Source: Anaeramoeba flamelloides
Lineage: Eukaryota > Metamonada > Anaeramoebidae
NCBI GenBank assembly: GCA_027625915.1
Contig: JANTQA010000072.1
Coordinates: forward strand, 2,790,001-2,854,000
DNA: 64,000 nt
Direction: 5' to 3'
Shown: positions 11,042 to 23,141 of the stretch, piece by piece
How positions within the stretch are numbered: the first letter of the stretch is position 1
Layout of the letters: every line of letters starts with the position of its first letter
Notes under the pieces: model-generated
Database searches by the model: none
What the model saw: only the letters and a program-made list of their open reading frames with translations
What the model was told of the DNA's origin: nothing
Made by a program: the position numbers and the translations under genes

Positions 11042-14000
11042 ATGTTTCTTACAAGAAATGAATATGATCGAGGTGTAAACACATTTTCACCAGAAGGAAG
11101 GCTTTACCAAATTGAATACAGTTTACAAGCTGTCAAGGTAAAATATCAGAAAGAAAGAAAAAACAAAATAAATCTGTTCTTTCTTTTTTTTTCTCTTTTG
11201 TTTTTGTTTTTTTCTTTTTTTTTCTTTTTGTTCTTTTTTTAAACAAAACAAAACAGGTTTAAAAGATCTTTAAATTTAAAAATACCCTGGACGAATACAT
11301 AAAACACACTTTTAAGAAATCTTTAAAATAAAACTCCCCCAAAATTATTTCAATTATTCTTTCTTTTAATAGAATATCCGATTTTTATCAAACAAAAACG
11401 AAAAAATACAATCATCAAAAATTAAAAAACACAAAGAGATAATTTCAAAAGCGTGTATTGATAAAAGTTGATGAAAAAGTTTGGTTTTTAATCACAAGCA
11501 TTTATTTAAGAACTGGGTACTTTCCTTTTTTCTTGTTTTGCTTTGATATTCTATGGTAATGAGCAAAACTTTTGAATTAGAAAATTCATTCAAAGCCAAT
11601 TTCAACATCAACTTTTAGTTTTTGGAAATGCTTTAAAAGAATGTTCTCATCCAAAAATTCTGTTACTGGTGTTGAAGTGTTTAATGGAAAAAAATTTTCC
11701 TTCTTTTTCTTTTACAAATAGAGTTTTCACCAAATTAGGTTGTAATTTGTGAACCCTATTTGAGTAAGGAAAAGGAAAAGGAAATGGAAAAGGAGGTAAA
11801 ACCTTTTTCTTATTTATTATTCAAATATCGTTACAGTCTCAAATATTTGGATCAGCTTCAAAAAATATTACCAATACTCAAGAAAAAGAATCAACACTAG
11901 TTTACGAATGAGAGAAAATTTCAATACCGATAAATTCAAATAAATGTTGGAAAATTTTTTTACAGTTAGTTCCACTTTTTAAGACACAAACTTTAAACGG
12001 AATTTAAGGCACAGAAAAAATCTCGAATTAAGGCACATTTTTTGGAATTTTTTTTTACAAAAATAATTTTACTAGAATTGGAATTTTGTGATTTAATTTG
12101 AGATTTTTTTGTGCCTTAAATTCCGTTTAAAGTTTGTGTCTTAAAAGTGGAACTGGCTGTACTAAAGCTTTGAGAAAGGCATTTTATTGGTTTACGTATT
12201 AAGAAACTTTGTAAAATTCGTTGGTTTTCAAAATATACTTTGTCAGTAGACTGTTTTTAAAAGGAGAGTTACAAGATTTGATAAAAATAGAAATTTAACG
12301 AAAAATTTTTAAAAATTTTTTGAATTCAACAGTGGAATGATACTAGGAGACTCCTTTTTTCTGATAATTTAAATTTAAGCAATTCCACACTAATCAACTA
12401 AATTAAATCCTAATCACTAATAGATATTTTAAAGTTTTGGGAACAGTCAATTATTTTTCCCGATATGTGTGCTTGATGAATCAAAGACAAAACAATATGT
12501 TTTTTTATTTCTCATGACTTGTTACATCTCAAAATTATGTACTTAAGCAACGTACAGCTGAATTTGTGTTGTTATTTTCATTGATCTACCCCCCTGAAAA
12601 GAAACTTCCATTATGTATTATAAAGTGAGTTAAAATTTTTTAGAATATATCGGTATCTGGTAAAAAATATGAGATATTTTTTTTATTTCTAGTTTTAGAG
12701 ATTAAAGTCTACCAAGAAGAAGTCCAAAATTAAAGTGTGCTGCTATTGGATATAAATCACATTAATGCTACATGTTTCAAATTTCTCTAAAAATTTTGAT
12801 TATAAAATCATACCAAAAGTTGATCCTCATCAATTAAAAATGATCCTTATATTAGTAAAAAAACTAACGAAAACTTGAGAAAAAAATTGCATTTTGCCAC
12901 TAATTTAAAGGTTGAATTATTAATATTACAAGCTCAAAGTTGAATTATATCTTTTTTAAATTTGTCTCGTAATGTCGATTAACTTTCTAAAAAATTCAGC
13001 CCTTAAGAAGGCACCTTCTTAATGAATTCTTAAGACACACTATTTCTGAACATAAATCACAAAAACCACCCTTTTATATTCATTAAGGCGAATATGATCT
13101 TTTATTCAGAGATTAAAAAGAATTCTTTTTGGTATAAAAATCAAGTTTTTTTTTTTTTTTTTCAATTTTAATTTTTTTGTCTCACTTTAAAACCTCACTT
13201 ACCAAATCCTTAAAAACACACCTAAGAACATATTCCTTCTATTTTTTTTTCATAAAAGTCAGTTATCAGAAAATATTTAGGATTAATAACTCAATGGAAT
13301 TGAATACTTTCCCTCATAAATCAATACTACACTTCGTTAATACACGATGGCTAGACGAGTTTTTGCAATAGAACAAAAAATAAAATCAAAAAAACATCAT
13401 TTTTTGAAAAAAACAATTATTTGAAACTGCCTATACATGATCCTAATCACTTTTACCAAAAAAAATTATTTTGGCATTTGTATTGTGTATTTCAAATTCA
13501 TTAGGTACCCCCGTTCTAAATAAGAAAGTTTATTTAAAAAAAAAAAAAAATGATATTCAAACATAATTTTTCAAAAAAGGAAAAAATATATAATTTGACA
13601 TTTTTCATCCAGTGTTATATTTTAAAAATCTTTTTCTTAATGAAATAAATGTTGCTAAAAAAAAATGTAAAATAAAAATAAAAATAAAAATAAAAATAAA
13701 AATAAAAATAAAAATAAAAATAAAAATAAAAAAAATAAAAATATAAATTAATAAAAAATAAAAATAAAAAAAAAATAGTTGGGTTCTACTGCAATTGGTA
13801 TCAGAACAAATGAAGGTGTTGTCCTTGTAGTTGAAAAAAGATTAACATCGACCTTACTTGAGTCCTCATCGATTGAAAAGATTGTCAAAATTGACGAACA
13901 TATAGGATGTGCAATGTCTGGATTGACAGCAGATTCAAGGACCTTGGTTGAGCATGCAAGGGTTGAGTGTCAAAATCACCGATTCACATATGGGGAAAAG

Positions 14001-14408
14001 ATCGGAACAGAATCTGTGACTCAATCCGTTTGTGATCTTGCATTAAGATTTGGGGAAGACCGAGGTAAATCTACAATGTCAAGGCCATTTGGTGTTTCCT
14101 TGTTGATTGCAGGAGTTGATTCAGAAGGTGTGCCAACAATGTTCCACACAGACCCCTCTGGAACATATACAGAATATCTTGCAAAGGCAATTGGCGCTGG
14201 ATCTGAAGGAGCCCAAAGCTCTTTACAAGAGAAATATGATAAAGACATGTCATTCAAAGACGCAGAAACACTTGCTCTCCAAACATTAAAACAAGTGATG
14301 GAAGAACAATTATCTGAAAAAAATGTCGAAATTGCAGCTGTTAAAGATGGGAAATTCCAATTTTATACCAGTGAACAAGTATCTTTACTTGTTAATGAAT
14401 TAGATTAA
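11042..14408 (+). CDS. PSMA5: 20S proteasome subunit alpha type-5 (two exons)
   Basis: Exon 1 is 11042-11137 (32 codons, begins [20 protein letters not shown]) and exon 2 is 13779-14408 (209 codons plus TAA). Together they give 241 residues, the same length as human PSMA5. The splice is AAG|GTAAAA to AAATAG|TTG, phase 0, and joins ...SLQAVK to [10 protein letters not shown] exactly where the family is continuous. The protein is a structural outer-ring subunit of the proteasome; alpha subunits have no catalytic threonine. Visible hallmarks are the alpha-subunit N-terminal signature [19 protein letters not shown], the SRPFGV strand, and DPSGTY with [14 protein letters not shown]. The 2641 bp intron is large for this window and holds a mariner-like miniature element and a pentanucleotide repeat abutting the acceptor. 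AATAAA occurs about 150 bp past the stop. Confidence 0.97.
11963..12159. mobile_element. Mariner-like miniature element (MITE A), copy 1
   Basis: A 197 bp element inside the PSMA5 intron. Its ends are long inverted repeats starting CAGTTAGTTCCACTTTTTAA and ending with the complement AAAAGTGGAACTGGCTG; each arm runs about 50 bp to GGCACA/TGTGCC. It is flanked on both sides by TA (11961-11962 and 12160-12161). CAGT termini with TA target duplication are typical of Tc1/mariner non-autonomous elements. No coding capacity. This is the best preserved of five copies. Confidence 0.88.
13669..13732. repeat. (AAAAT)n microsatellite at an intron acceptor
   Basis: About twelve tandem AAAAT units followed by further A/T-rich sequence up to the TAG acceptor of the PSMA5 intron at 13777-13778. 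The last ~110 bases of the intron are therefore almost pure A and T with A dominating, so there is no polypyrimidine tract before the acceptor. Confidence 0.9.
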
Positions 14409-15955
14409 ATTAATTTAATTTACTTTAGATTAATTTTAATGCTATTACTTTTTCATTGGTTTACTTTTAGTCATTTTGGAATTTATATCTTATTCTATAT
14501 TTTTCTCTATAATCTTTATCTTTGCCTTTATTTTCATTTAATTTCATTTTCATTTTTATTAAATAAATTTAAAATTAAGTCAAAGTAAATGATTGGAAAA
14601 AAAATTTTTTTTTTTATTTTCATTTTTTTAACACACCCAAAATTTTCATTTAAATCCAGAAAATGGCTTCTCAAAATATAATCTAAATATATAATGTTAT
14701 AATTAATTTTTATTTTATTATTTTGAGTAAGGTAGATACTAAAATTATTGATTGATAAATACTCAACAAATTATTATTTTTTTTTTTTGAAAGTTAGACA
14801 CTGAATAGAAATTTTAAAAAAAGTAACGATAGGTATATAAACCATGTTATAGTCAAAGGAAACCAGTTTTATTGAAGAAATAGAAGATATTCTATGATTT
14901 TACTTGATTATTCTTCTCAAACTAAAATTTCAATTTTTAGATCAAAATCATTTTTTTTAGCATTTAGTAAAATTTTTTTTTTTGCTTTTTAATTTTGCTT
15001 TTTTTTCTTCTTTTTTTTATTTTTTTTTTTTTAAAAATAAATTTGAAAAAAAAAATGTTTGAAATCCCAAATTAACTTTGATAAAATTTAGGATATTGTA
15101 TGTTATTTGAAAATTCATATATTTACAAGTAAAAAAACTTATTGTCAACAATTTTATTTTTCCTATGAAATTGAGAATTTTTCCAGGAGACGTTGCAATG
15201 TAAAAGGGTCTAAGAAATTTTTTAAGATTTTTTTGTTTTTTTGAAATAGATGGTTTGTTCAGACTTTTCTTTTATGATTATCGACTCTAATACGAAATTT
15301 ATTATATTTCGTATTTCTCAACAATCTAAGTTTGGTTGATTCTTAAATAAAGTGAATTTTTCATTTTTGACGTGGTGCCTCTGAGTAACATGGGGTAGAT
15401 AAAATATATTCATATATAAGGTAAAACTTTTTTTCCAACAATTTCGGTATAACACATTCATTAGATTTTTTTGCTATTTATTAATACTAACAGGGTGGAT
15501 TATATTATAAGATTTATTGAACTAAATTCATTTTGTTTTATTCCATTCCCTTTGTTTAAAAACTAACCAAGAAAGGTGTGTATTGTATAAGATCGAATAA
15601 GACCAAGTTTCAATTTGTTTAAGGGGTTAGATCCTACCCCAGATAAGTAGAAAATAAAAATGGAGTGTCATAAAAATGAAATTATATTAATGAATCACAT
15701 TTCATATACCTCTAAAAAATTAAAAAGTAAAATCGTTACAAAATTTATCTCATTGATTTAATAATAAAAAAAAAAAAACAAGAATTTGAGATAAAAAATG
15801 ACATTTTAATACATTTTTAAAGGTTTGATCTCTAATTTAAAGAATGTAAAATAGCAAAATACTTCGAAAATGTTGTTTTGGGGTGAATATTTGTATCTAA
15901 AAAATTCGATTGTTTCGAAGTAATCCTATAATTACCTCATCATTATTTCAACATA

Positions 15956-16155
15956 CAGTCAGTTCCACTTTTAAGGCACAAACTTCAACATGATTTAAAG
16001 CACAATAAAAATCTCAAATTAAGGCTAAAAATTTTGGATTCTCGTAAATTAATTTGTAAAAAAAAAAATTCCAAATTTTGTGCCTTAATTTGAGATTTTT
16101 TTTTTTATGCTTTAAATTACGTTGAAAGTTTGTGTCTTAATAGTGAAACTGACTA
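15956..16155. mobile_element. Mariner-like miniature element (MITE A), copy 2
   Basis: A 200 bp copy of the element at 11963-12159. The left end CAGTCAGTTCCACTTTTAAG follows a TA (15954-15955). The right end is the inverted repeat TTAATAGTGAAACTGACTA, also followed by TA. Arms still pair over about 50 bp but have more mismatches than copy 1, so it appears older. Confidence 0.82.
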
Positions 16156-16480
16156 TATTATTTTCACCGATAATGTTTATATATTTGTAAAAAGCAACTA
16201 GTTCCGAAGAAAGCTAATGAATGTAATTTATCTTTTTAGTTTTGATGTTAATAATTATTTGATAAATCTTGAAATTAAAAAATCTTAAAAATTATTTTAC
16301 TTATATTGTTCTAAATATTAATTTTGGAAGGTTTGTATATTATTATACTGGGTATTATATCTTGAGAATTTCGAAAAGTAATTTTACAAAAAAATCAAAA
16401 TGCCAATTGTTAATTGTCATTCATTAGTAAAAAAAATAAAATATTTTGATGTTCTTACTATTTATTATAGAATTTTTTAG

Positions 16481-16612
16481 AAACCATTTAAAATTTGGAG
16501 CACCAATGTTATTAATATTCAAGAGAAGAATACTTTAATTTTGGACTTCAGACGTGTATACGCTAATCCATTAATCACCTGTATTTCATCCATTGCAACT
16601 GAGATCCTTTAA
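16481..16612 (+). other. Possible orphan exon (44 codons, unrecognised)
   Basis: Directly after an ATTTTTTAG acceptor-like site there is an open frame of 43 codons ending in TAA, with more even base use than its surroundings. It includes LDFRRVYANPLITCISSIAT. I cannot match it to a family and see no upstream exon. It could be a terminal exon of a gene running through this region, a decayed pseudogene exon, or chance. Confidence 0.2.
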
Positions 16613-17060
16613 CTGGGAAATAGTTTGTACTAAATTACTTCAATTGCCAAAAATGATATAAATACATTTCTCAATACTATTAATAATCTGTAAAGATAAA
16701 AAGAATATAAAAGTCAATGTCTTGTTTTTCTGAATAAGAAAATCCAATGTAGATGGTTGAATAATTTTTTTGAGATAAGTTTTTGTTTTGTGAAACAACT
16801 TTTTAAATTTTAATTCTAAATAGCCTTTACAATTTTGAAAATACTTGAATAAAAAAATAAAATTAAAATCCAAAAAGATTAATTTATAAAATATAGTTAC
16901 GAAGATAAAGAAAGAAGATTTTATTTCATTTTACGATATAATATATCTAAGGTTTCTTATGTTTGCGAATTAAAAAAAGAAGGAGTTCTAAGGGATAAAT
17001 ATTTCAAAAAGTCCAATTAATGAAAAAACAAAAAATAAAAAAACAACAAGAGATCCGAAA

Positions 17061-18717
17061 TTATTTTTGTTCATTTAATTCTTCACTTTTTTCCTCATTC
17101 TCCTTTTCCTTTTCCTTTTCCTTTTCATTTTCCTTTTCTTGTTCAGAGTCCGATGATGACGAAGAAGACTCTGGGGATTCAATTTTTTCACCTTTTTTTC
17201 TTTTTTCATCGCGAAGTTTCTTTTGATAAATTTTTTGTGTTGTTTTTTCAATTTTCCTGATATCTTTCATTTTAAGGCCCCACCATTGGTCTGCCCAATA
17301 CAAGCATTTTCTATGTGTGTCAATAAATGTTTCATGCACTGCTTTCTTGTGGACAAAGGACTCTACCTTTCCAGAGAATCCCCAATAACTGAATTCAACT
17401 CTTACCAACTTATAACAACACATCACAACCTGTGCGTTTTCGATCCAATTCTTTCCTTTGAGTGGCGTTACACCACATTTAGATTCTTTCGTTCGGATAT
17501 CGTATTCATAATTTTTTGGATATGGATCATTTGCAAGATCAATCATAACTACCTCTCGCTTTTTTAGTTCGTCCTTGTTTAAATTGAAGACATTCTCTGA
17601 TGTTCCTGCATTTTGCTGATGGATAGATTGCACAGAAAAATTAAATTTTGTAAAAAAGGGGCAATTGTATTTGGTCATACAAACGGGAAATGCGTTCCAT
17701 GCTTTTTCGACAAATAACATTGAACTTTCTGGCAGGATTGTGCTGTGTTTTTTTTTTTTTTTTTTTTGTTTTAGTTTTTGTTTTTGTTTTTGTTGTTTTT
17801 TTTTTGTTTTAGTTTTTTTGTTTTTTTGTTTTTGTTTTTGTTTTTGTTTTTGTTTTAGTTTTTGTTTTGTTTTTGTTTTTGTTTTTGGGTTTTTGTTTTA
17901 GTTTTTGTTGGATAATTTAAAACAAAAAGAGGTGTATAAGCAAATTCAAGAATATTTAAAGCGCCTATTAAATTTAAAATTAATTCCTATTTTTATCTCA
18001 CACCAGACCAAACCATTTTTACGTTTGTCCGAAAATAACTAAATTGAAAATAGAAAAGATCTCAGGATTTAAGCAAAATAATATTTTAAATTTTGGCAAA
18101 CGAGTGAAAAAAAGAGGTGATAATTCTTATTCCCAAAAACATGTAGATTTTGTTATTCTGTTAAACAAGCAGGTTTTTCAAAATAAACTTGAGGTTTACA
18201 GTTAAAAGCGATATTTTACAAACGAGAAAATACAAAACAAAACACAAAGCAAAAAAATTTGGAAAAGAAATACCTTAACCAGCCAGGCAGTTTGGAAGCA
18301 ATATGATAAACTTTGTGTGTAAATTGTCCTTTTTAGTTAAATTGTTAATGTAATTTTTTTTAAAGTAGAAAACAAAAAGATCTTTTACAATTAAAAGAAA
18401 TGAATGGATTTTCGTTTTGAAAGAAAGTTTACCTTTTTCTTTTTCTTTTTCATATGGCTCGTTTTTTACGATTTCAATACCTTCACCAATATTTGATTCT
18501 TTCGTTACTTTTTGTGTTTCTTTAGCAACCTTTGGTTTTTTTTTTTTTTTTTTTTTTTTTGTTTTTGTTTTTGTTTTGTTTAAGAAATAATTTTATAATT
18601 TTTCCAAGTTATTATGATTGCTTTTAAATTAGATTAAAATATTACCATATAAAGTTGTGCTAATTGGTACTGTTCAAGACGGATTGGTAATATTATTCGA
18701 TATTCTTTAATTAACAT
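17061..18717 (-). CDS. Class I phosphatidylinositol transfer protein (four exons)
   Basis: Exons on the minus strand are 18717-18646, 18529-18433, 18328-18274 and 17742-17061 (72, 97, 55 and 682 nt), giving 301 residues. All three introns are GT-AG (116, 104 and 531 bp) and every junction restores the family sequence: ILPIRLEQYQLAQLYM / VAKETQ...NEPYEK / GQFTHKVYHIASKLPGWL / TILPES...EKAWNAFP. PITPs move phosphatidylinositol and phosphatidylcholine between membranes. The lipid-contacting residues equivalent to PITP-alpha T59, K61 and N90 are T60, K62 and N91. One Trp of the membrane-insertion WW pair is kept (SYWGF). The C-terminal helix (YWADQWWGLKMKDIRKIE) is present. A Ser-then-Lys/Glu tail (about 255-301) extends beyond the ~270-residue animal proteins. 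The start Met is the only one before the first conserved strand. Confidence 0.93.
17757..17908. repeat. (TTTTTG)n low-complexity tract in a PITP intron
   Basis: Imperfect tandem TTTTTG/TTTTAG units. On the gene strand this is a CAAAAA-rich tract leading into the acceptor of the last intron, so the acceptor is preceded by purine-rich rather than pyrimidine-rich sequence. Confidence 0.85.
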
Positions 18718-19739
18718 ATTTTAGGATAAATTTAAATTTCTTGAAAAAAATGAATTGTTAAAAATTGCTGTTTGGCTTTAAATGACCTTTACAACTTGTT
18801 GAAAATTGGGAACATATAACATTCAAAATGTATACTTTGTGTGTTCTATTCAATTCTTTTTTATTCTTCGAATTTTTCTATCAAGTAATAATTATATATT
18901 TCCAAAGGGTAGATAATCTCAAATTTCGAAGAGTTAAGGCATTTTGCTCACACACTTCGAGCTTGTGTTTTGTATTTGAGAGTAAAAGCAATTTCGTTAG
19001 GAAATTATCTTGATTTTCTTTTTACTTTTTAATTCTTTCCAAAAGTATTACAAAATTGTTTTGTCGGAATAAGTGAAAATGGTGATACAGGATAATGACC
19101 TTAGTTATGCCCAAATATTTTAAAACTATCAGTGATTCTTTTTACAAATTCGTAAATTTTTTTTTTTCCATTCTTATGAAGGAAAATTTTCCCTCTTTTG
19201 TTATTATAAAATCGAGAGATTAAAAAAATACTCTATGAATCTTCTTAGTGGAGTAACTAACTATTATTTATGTTGGTAATTGGGTCCAATTGACCTTTCT
19301 TAATCAACTCAATAAAGAAAACAAGCACAAATTAATTCATTAATATTCTATAACATAGAAAGTTCTTAACTTCAAAATGAATGAAATGGTAATCTTCTTA
19401 AGAATAGTGGTAATTTTTACTACCATTTAAGAAGCTAATTTATAGGTAGTTATCTTTACTTTCTAATTCAGAATATTTTTATTGTTTTTATATCTTTGAA
19501 TCTAATGGAAATAGTCTTACTTTTAACAAAAGAATTTACTTTGTAGTGGGTTGATGAAATTTCACAAAATGGTTTTTTTAGGGGGTAAGTCATGAGATTT
19601 TCCAAGAAAACAAGTGAAATTCTTGAAAATAAATTATTTTTGAAAAATAATGAGGCAGTTTCTAATGGAGGCAATTTAAAGATGCCCTATTTAATTCATA
19701 ATAAAGTTTCAAAAATCGCAAATATTTTTTAGTAAATCT

Positions 19740-20400
19740 CATTGAACATAAAAATGTGATTATCAATTATCTAGAGAGTAAGTAAATTATGATGATTATT
19801 TCGATAAAATCATGAAATTTTTTTAAAAATTGAATAAAAATTCAAAATATTGTGATCAAAAAATTAAATTGTTATATAATAGTTGATTATTTTTAGGATT
19901 AATTCAACAATTTTTGTTTGATCAAAAAAAAGATTACATGAAAAATTTTATTTTTTTAAAAAACAAAAACAAAAAAGATACTTGATTCAACCAATGATCA
20001 GATTAAGAGTTTTCAGAGTATTTTATATTTGATTTAATTGACAGACCAATTGACCTTTTATTTCAACAAACTTATTAACAAAAGGTAATTAATATTTTCT
20101 TAGTATATCGATGTATGATAAATTGCTATGAATAAAAGGGCTTCTAAAATAACCAATCCTTCACACCCCTTCTTTAAAGAATCTCTTCTTGTGTTAAAGT
20201 TTTTTTTTTTTTTTTTTTTCTAGAAAAGCTGAAAGGGGGAACGAATAATCTTACAAAAACTTACACAATAACTATGACATAATCACCTCTTAATAAGATT
20301 GTTTGTACTATTGTTCTCTTCTTCTTCTTCTTCTTCTCATATCTTGGTACGAGGCAGAAAACATTATTAAAGTTTTAGGTTTTTTTTTGTTTGATCAACG
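19740..20400 (+). repeat. Dispersed repeat H, copy 1 (decayed ladder)
   Basis: Aligns with 46120-46860 and with 49240-49712 plus 50476-50620. Shared blocks include ATAATAGTTGAT, TTTTGATCAAAAAA, AAAAAAGATACTTGAT followed by CAA and GATCAGAT, TAAAATAACCAA, and TTCTTTAAAGAAT. The left part corresponds to the TCGCGA ladder of the 46 kb copy, but here the units read TGTGAT, TCATGA or TTGTGA. Confidence 0.6.
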
Positions 20401-22289
20401 TCGAATCAGAAGCACAGGTCCTATTTCTTCTTTTTGATTATTTAACTTTGAATAAAATAGTACCATTCTTAAAAAAAAAAAATATCTATTTTATATTCAA
20501 TTATCTTTTTAAAACATCTTATTATGAATTTGATCATAAAAGTTGTTTAAGATTTTATTTATATATAAAAAAAAAAGAAAAGAAAAATAGTTTTTTTGAA
20601 CTTCAAAAAATCCCAAGACTTTACTTAAGGTTTTATACACCCCAAATCTTTCAAACACTTAAAGACAATTTACAAACCCTTGTAAAAATTTTCTAACATT
20701 TTTAAATAGGAAAAGGTTTGTAAAATTCTCAAAGTGTTTTCAAGATGATGATATTTTTGAAGTATAACTACATAAAAATAATTTTCGTTTTATTTCTAAT
20801 AATTTGGAATATGGTGATTTTATGAAACACCATGATAAAGTAGAGCTAAATGCAATTTTTAAACATGATCACAAATTTATAGAATATCATGATAATAAAT
20901 GTTCACCCCCCTAACTTCTAGTTATTACAAGTTGTTCTGTACAGGTTTTTATATCATATTCTTATCAAAAAATATTTATAATTTTGAGATTAGAAATGTT
21001 TTTTTCAAATTTCTCTAATTTTTGTTTTGATTTTTTATATTTTTATTTTTCCTTTTTCCAATTCCTTTTTTTTTTGATCCATTTTTTTTTTTTTTTGTGC
21101 TCGAGCCAAGTTGGCAGTAAAAAAAAACACGAGTTTCAAAAATAACAGTTAATATTAAGAAGATTATAACAATGTAATCTCTTTGAAAATGAATTTGATA
21201 ATTTGGAATTAAATCTTGTTGTTAAATTTTTCCCTTATTTTTTTCAATCATAACAATCTGTAATGGATATTTAAAAAAATTACCACTCACTTTTTTTTAG
21301 TTTTTTGGGTATATTTTATTTAATTTTTAAAATATAAGGCTTTGACATGTTAAAAAAAATTAAAAAAGTTAATATTTAATCAAATTTAATATTTAATTTT
21401 AATTGAATATAAAATAATAGTTTTTTTTTTTCAATTTATTATTTCATATAAGGTATTTCCAAAAAAGTGGTGCATTTTTTTTTTTTTACATTTCATAAAA
21501 AATAATCTTTTTTAGTAATGGTAATCATTAATCAACAATACCAAATTAAGTTTAATATTTATACCGATTAAACCAAATACTTATGTATTTAATTCAAAAC
21601 ATGTTAGTTGAAATATTCCGAAAAAATGAAAAATAAAATAGCACGTTTTTTCGGTGAAAACAATGAACGACCAATTTCAATAAAAAAACGGAAATATGAA
21701 AAGGGTACAAATGATTTTTAAACACAAAAATGCATTTATTTCTTTTTAATTATATTATAATTTTTTTTGAGCTTATACAAGTTAGGAAAATGATTTTTTC
21801 GATCAAAAAGAAAATAATAAACATCAATTTTTGCATATAAAAAAATATCAGATAAAATCGAGATCAGAAAATTTAATCTCTTTTATGTATGCAATACAAA
21901 ACTAAAGAACAATTGAATTATTATCAAAAATTTATAAATGGTGGTTAATGCTTTTATATATTTAAATACCTTTTAGAAGAATGGGTGACATAAATATATT
22001 CTAAAATAAAATTGCCCCACTTTCATAGAAATAGCTTACACAAAAAAATTTGAAAGCTAGTAGACATTTAATAGAATAATCAAACCAAATTATCTCCTTT
22101 CAATTTTTTAATATTTATTAAACAACATTAGACCGAATTAAATAGTATCTATTATATATCACAATTTACCAATTTAGAATTGAAATGTATTTGTTCAAAA
22201 TTGTAGAAATATGGGTATGTGTGAATATTGACAAGGTATTTTTCCAGTGACAATGCCAATATAAGAGATGAAAAAGATAAAAAAGACCA

Positions 22290-22484
22290 CAACCAATTCC
22301 AATCACAAGTCAAATAGTTTCAATAAAATTACTACACAAAAAATATTCTTAAAATAAATCACAAAATTTTGATTCTAGAAAAATAATTAGTGAAAAAAAA
22401 TTTCCAAAAAAAGGTGCTTTAATTAATAAATTTTTTTTGTTTCAATTTCGTTCCAAATTTATGTCCTCAAAGTGGCACTGGTTG
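22290..22484. mobile_element. Mariner-like miniature element (MITE A), copy 3 (degraded)
   Basis: The right end AAAGTGGCACTGGTTG is followed by TA (22485-22486). The left end CAACCAATTCCA can be aligned to the family's CAGTTAGTTCCA, and an AAGTCAAATAGTTTCAAT block follows at the expected place. The length of 195 bp fits copies 1 and 2. Several substitutions in both arms make this an old copy. Confidence 0.6.
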
Positions 22485-22632
22485 TACGAACCTTGAAAAT
22501 TCATAAATATATGTTTTTTTTTCATTTACATTTGCAAACTATCTATCAAGGAAATAAATATATTTAGAATAGTTATAATTATTTCCTTTAACCCTTTTTT
22601 GAAATATAACAATATTGCTATTAAACCCCATT

Positions 22633-23141
22633 CCAAAAATTTGGACATACCCAAAATCAAAAATTTGTAAAAAAACTCCGAATTTATTATATTTTTCCCA
22701 ACAAAATTTAAAAACACATTCAAGTTACCTAATTAATGTTTTTAGAAGTAATCATTTTGATCTAAATAAAAGAAAAAAATATATAAGCAAAAAAATAAAA
22801 ATCAGTGTGTCCCAAATTATGAAACAAGGAAACAAAAAATGTATTGGTAAATTTGTTTCAATTTCACTTCAAATTGTTGATTGATCAAATGATAAGATAG
22901 CATCTACCAATTGTATGTGATTTTCCAATTTAATAAACTCAACACTAAACCTTCTATCAACCATCGAACAAAAAATTCCCGATCATACGAAACATATTTC
23001 GTAATTGAAAAAAAGGAAATGAAAACAAAACAAGACAAAAAATGAAATATAGTTTGTAAAATAAAAATAATTTCCTAAAATTGTATGTAAATCACGTTAT
23101 TGTTATTTTTCCAACCATTTAAACTGTGTCCAAAATTTTGG
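22633..23141 (-). mobile_element. Palindromic-end element F, copy 2
   Basis: A 509 bp copy in reverse orientation relative to 4686-5206 and 39564-40091. The ends are CCAAAAATTTGGACATA and TGTGTCCAAAATTTTGG, the latter the best preserved version of the terminal sequence. The interior carries the inverse of the GATCGATCAACA region and of the TTTGTCTTTTTTGTTTT tract. Confidence 0.75.

Larger units (their letters stand above)
14409..17060. other. Intergenic stretch after PSMA5
   Basis: This lies between the converging ends of PSMA5 and the phosphatidylinositol transfer protein gene. It contains mariner-like MITE A copy 2 (15956-16155), long poly-T runs, and one short stretch of coding-like composition at 16481-16612, listed separately. 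Nothing else is recognised. Confidence 0.55.

Noticed and set aside
15618-15645. GGGGTTAGATCCTACCCC-like small palindrome as a terminator or operator
   Set aside because: Single occurrence, imperfect, not next to a gene end; no reason to assign function in a eukaryote.
20391-20696. 101-codon plus frame
   Set aside because: It starts at TTG within the end of repeat H; the matching region at 46840-46990 is not open, so it is not conserved as protein.
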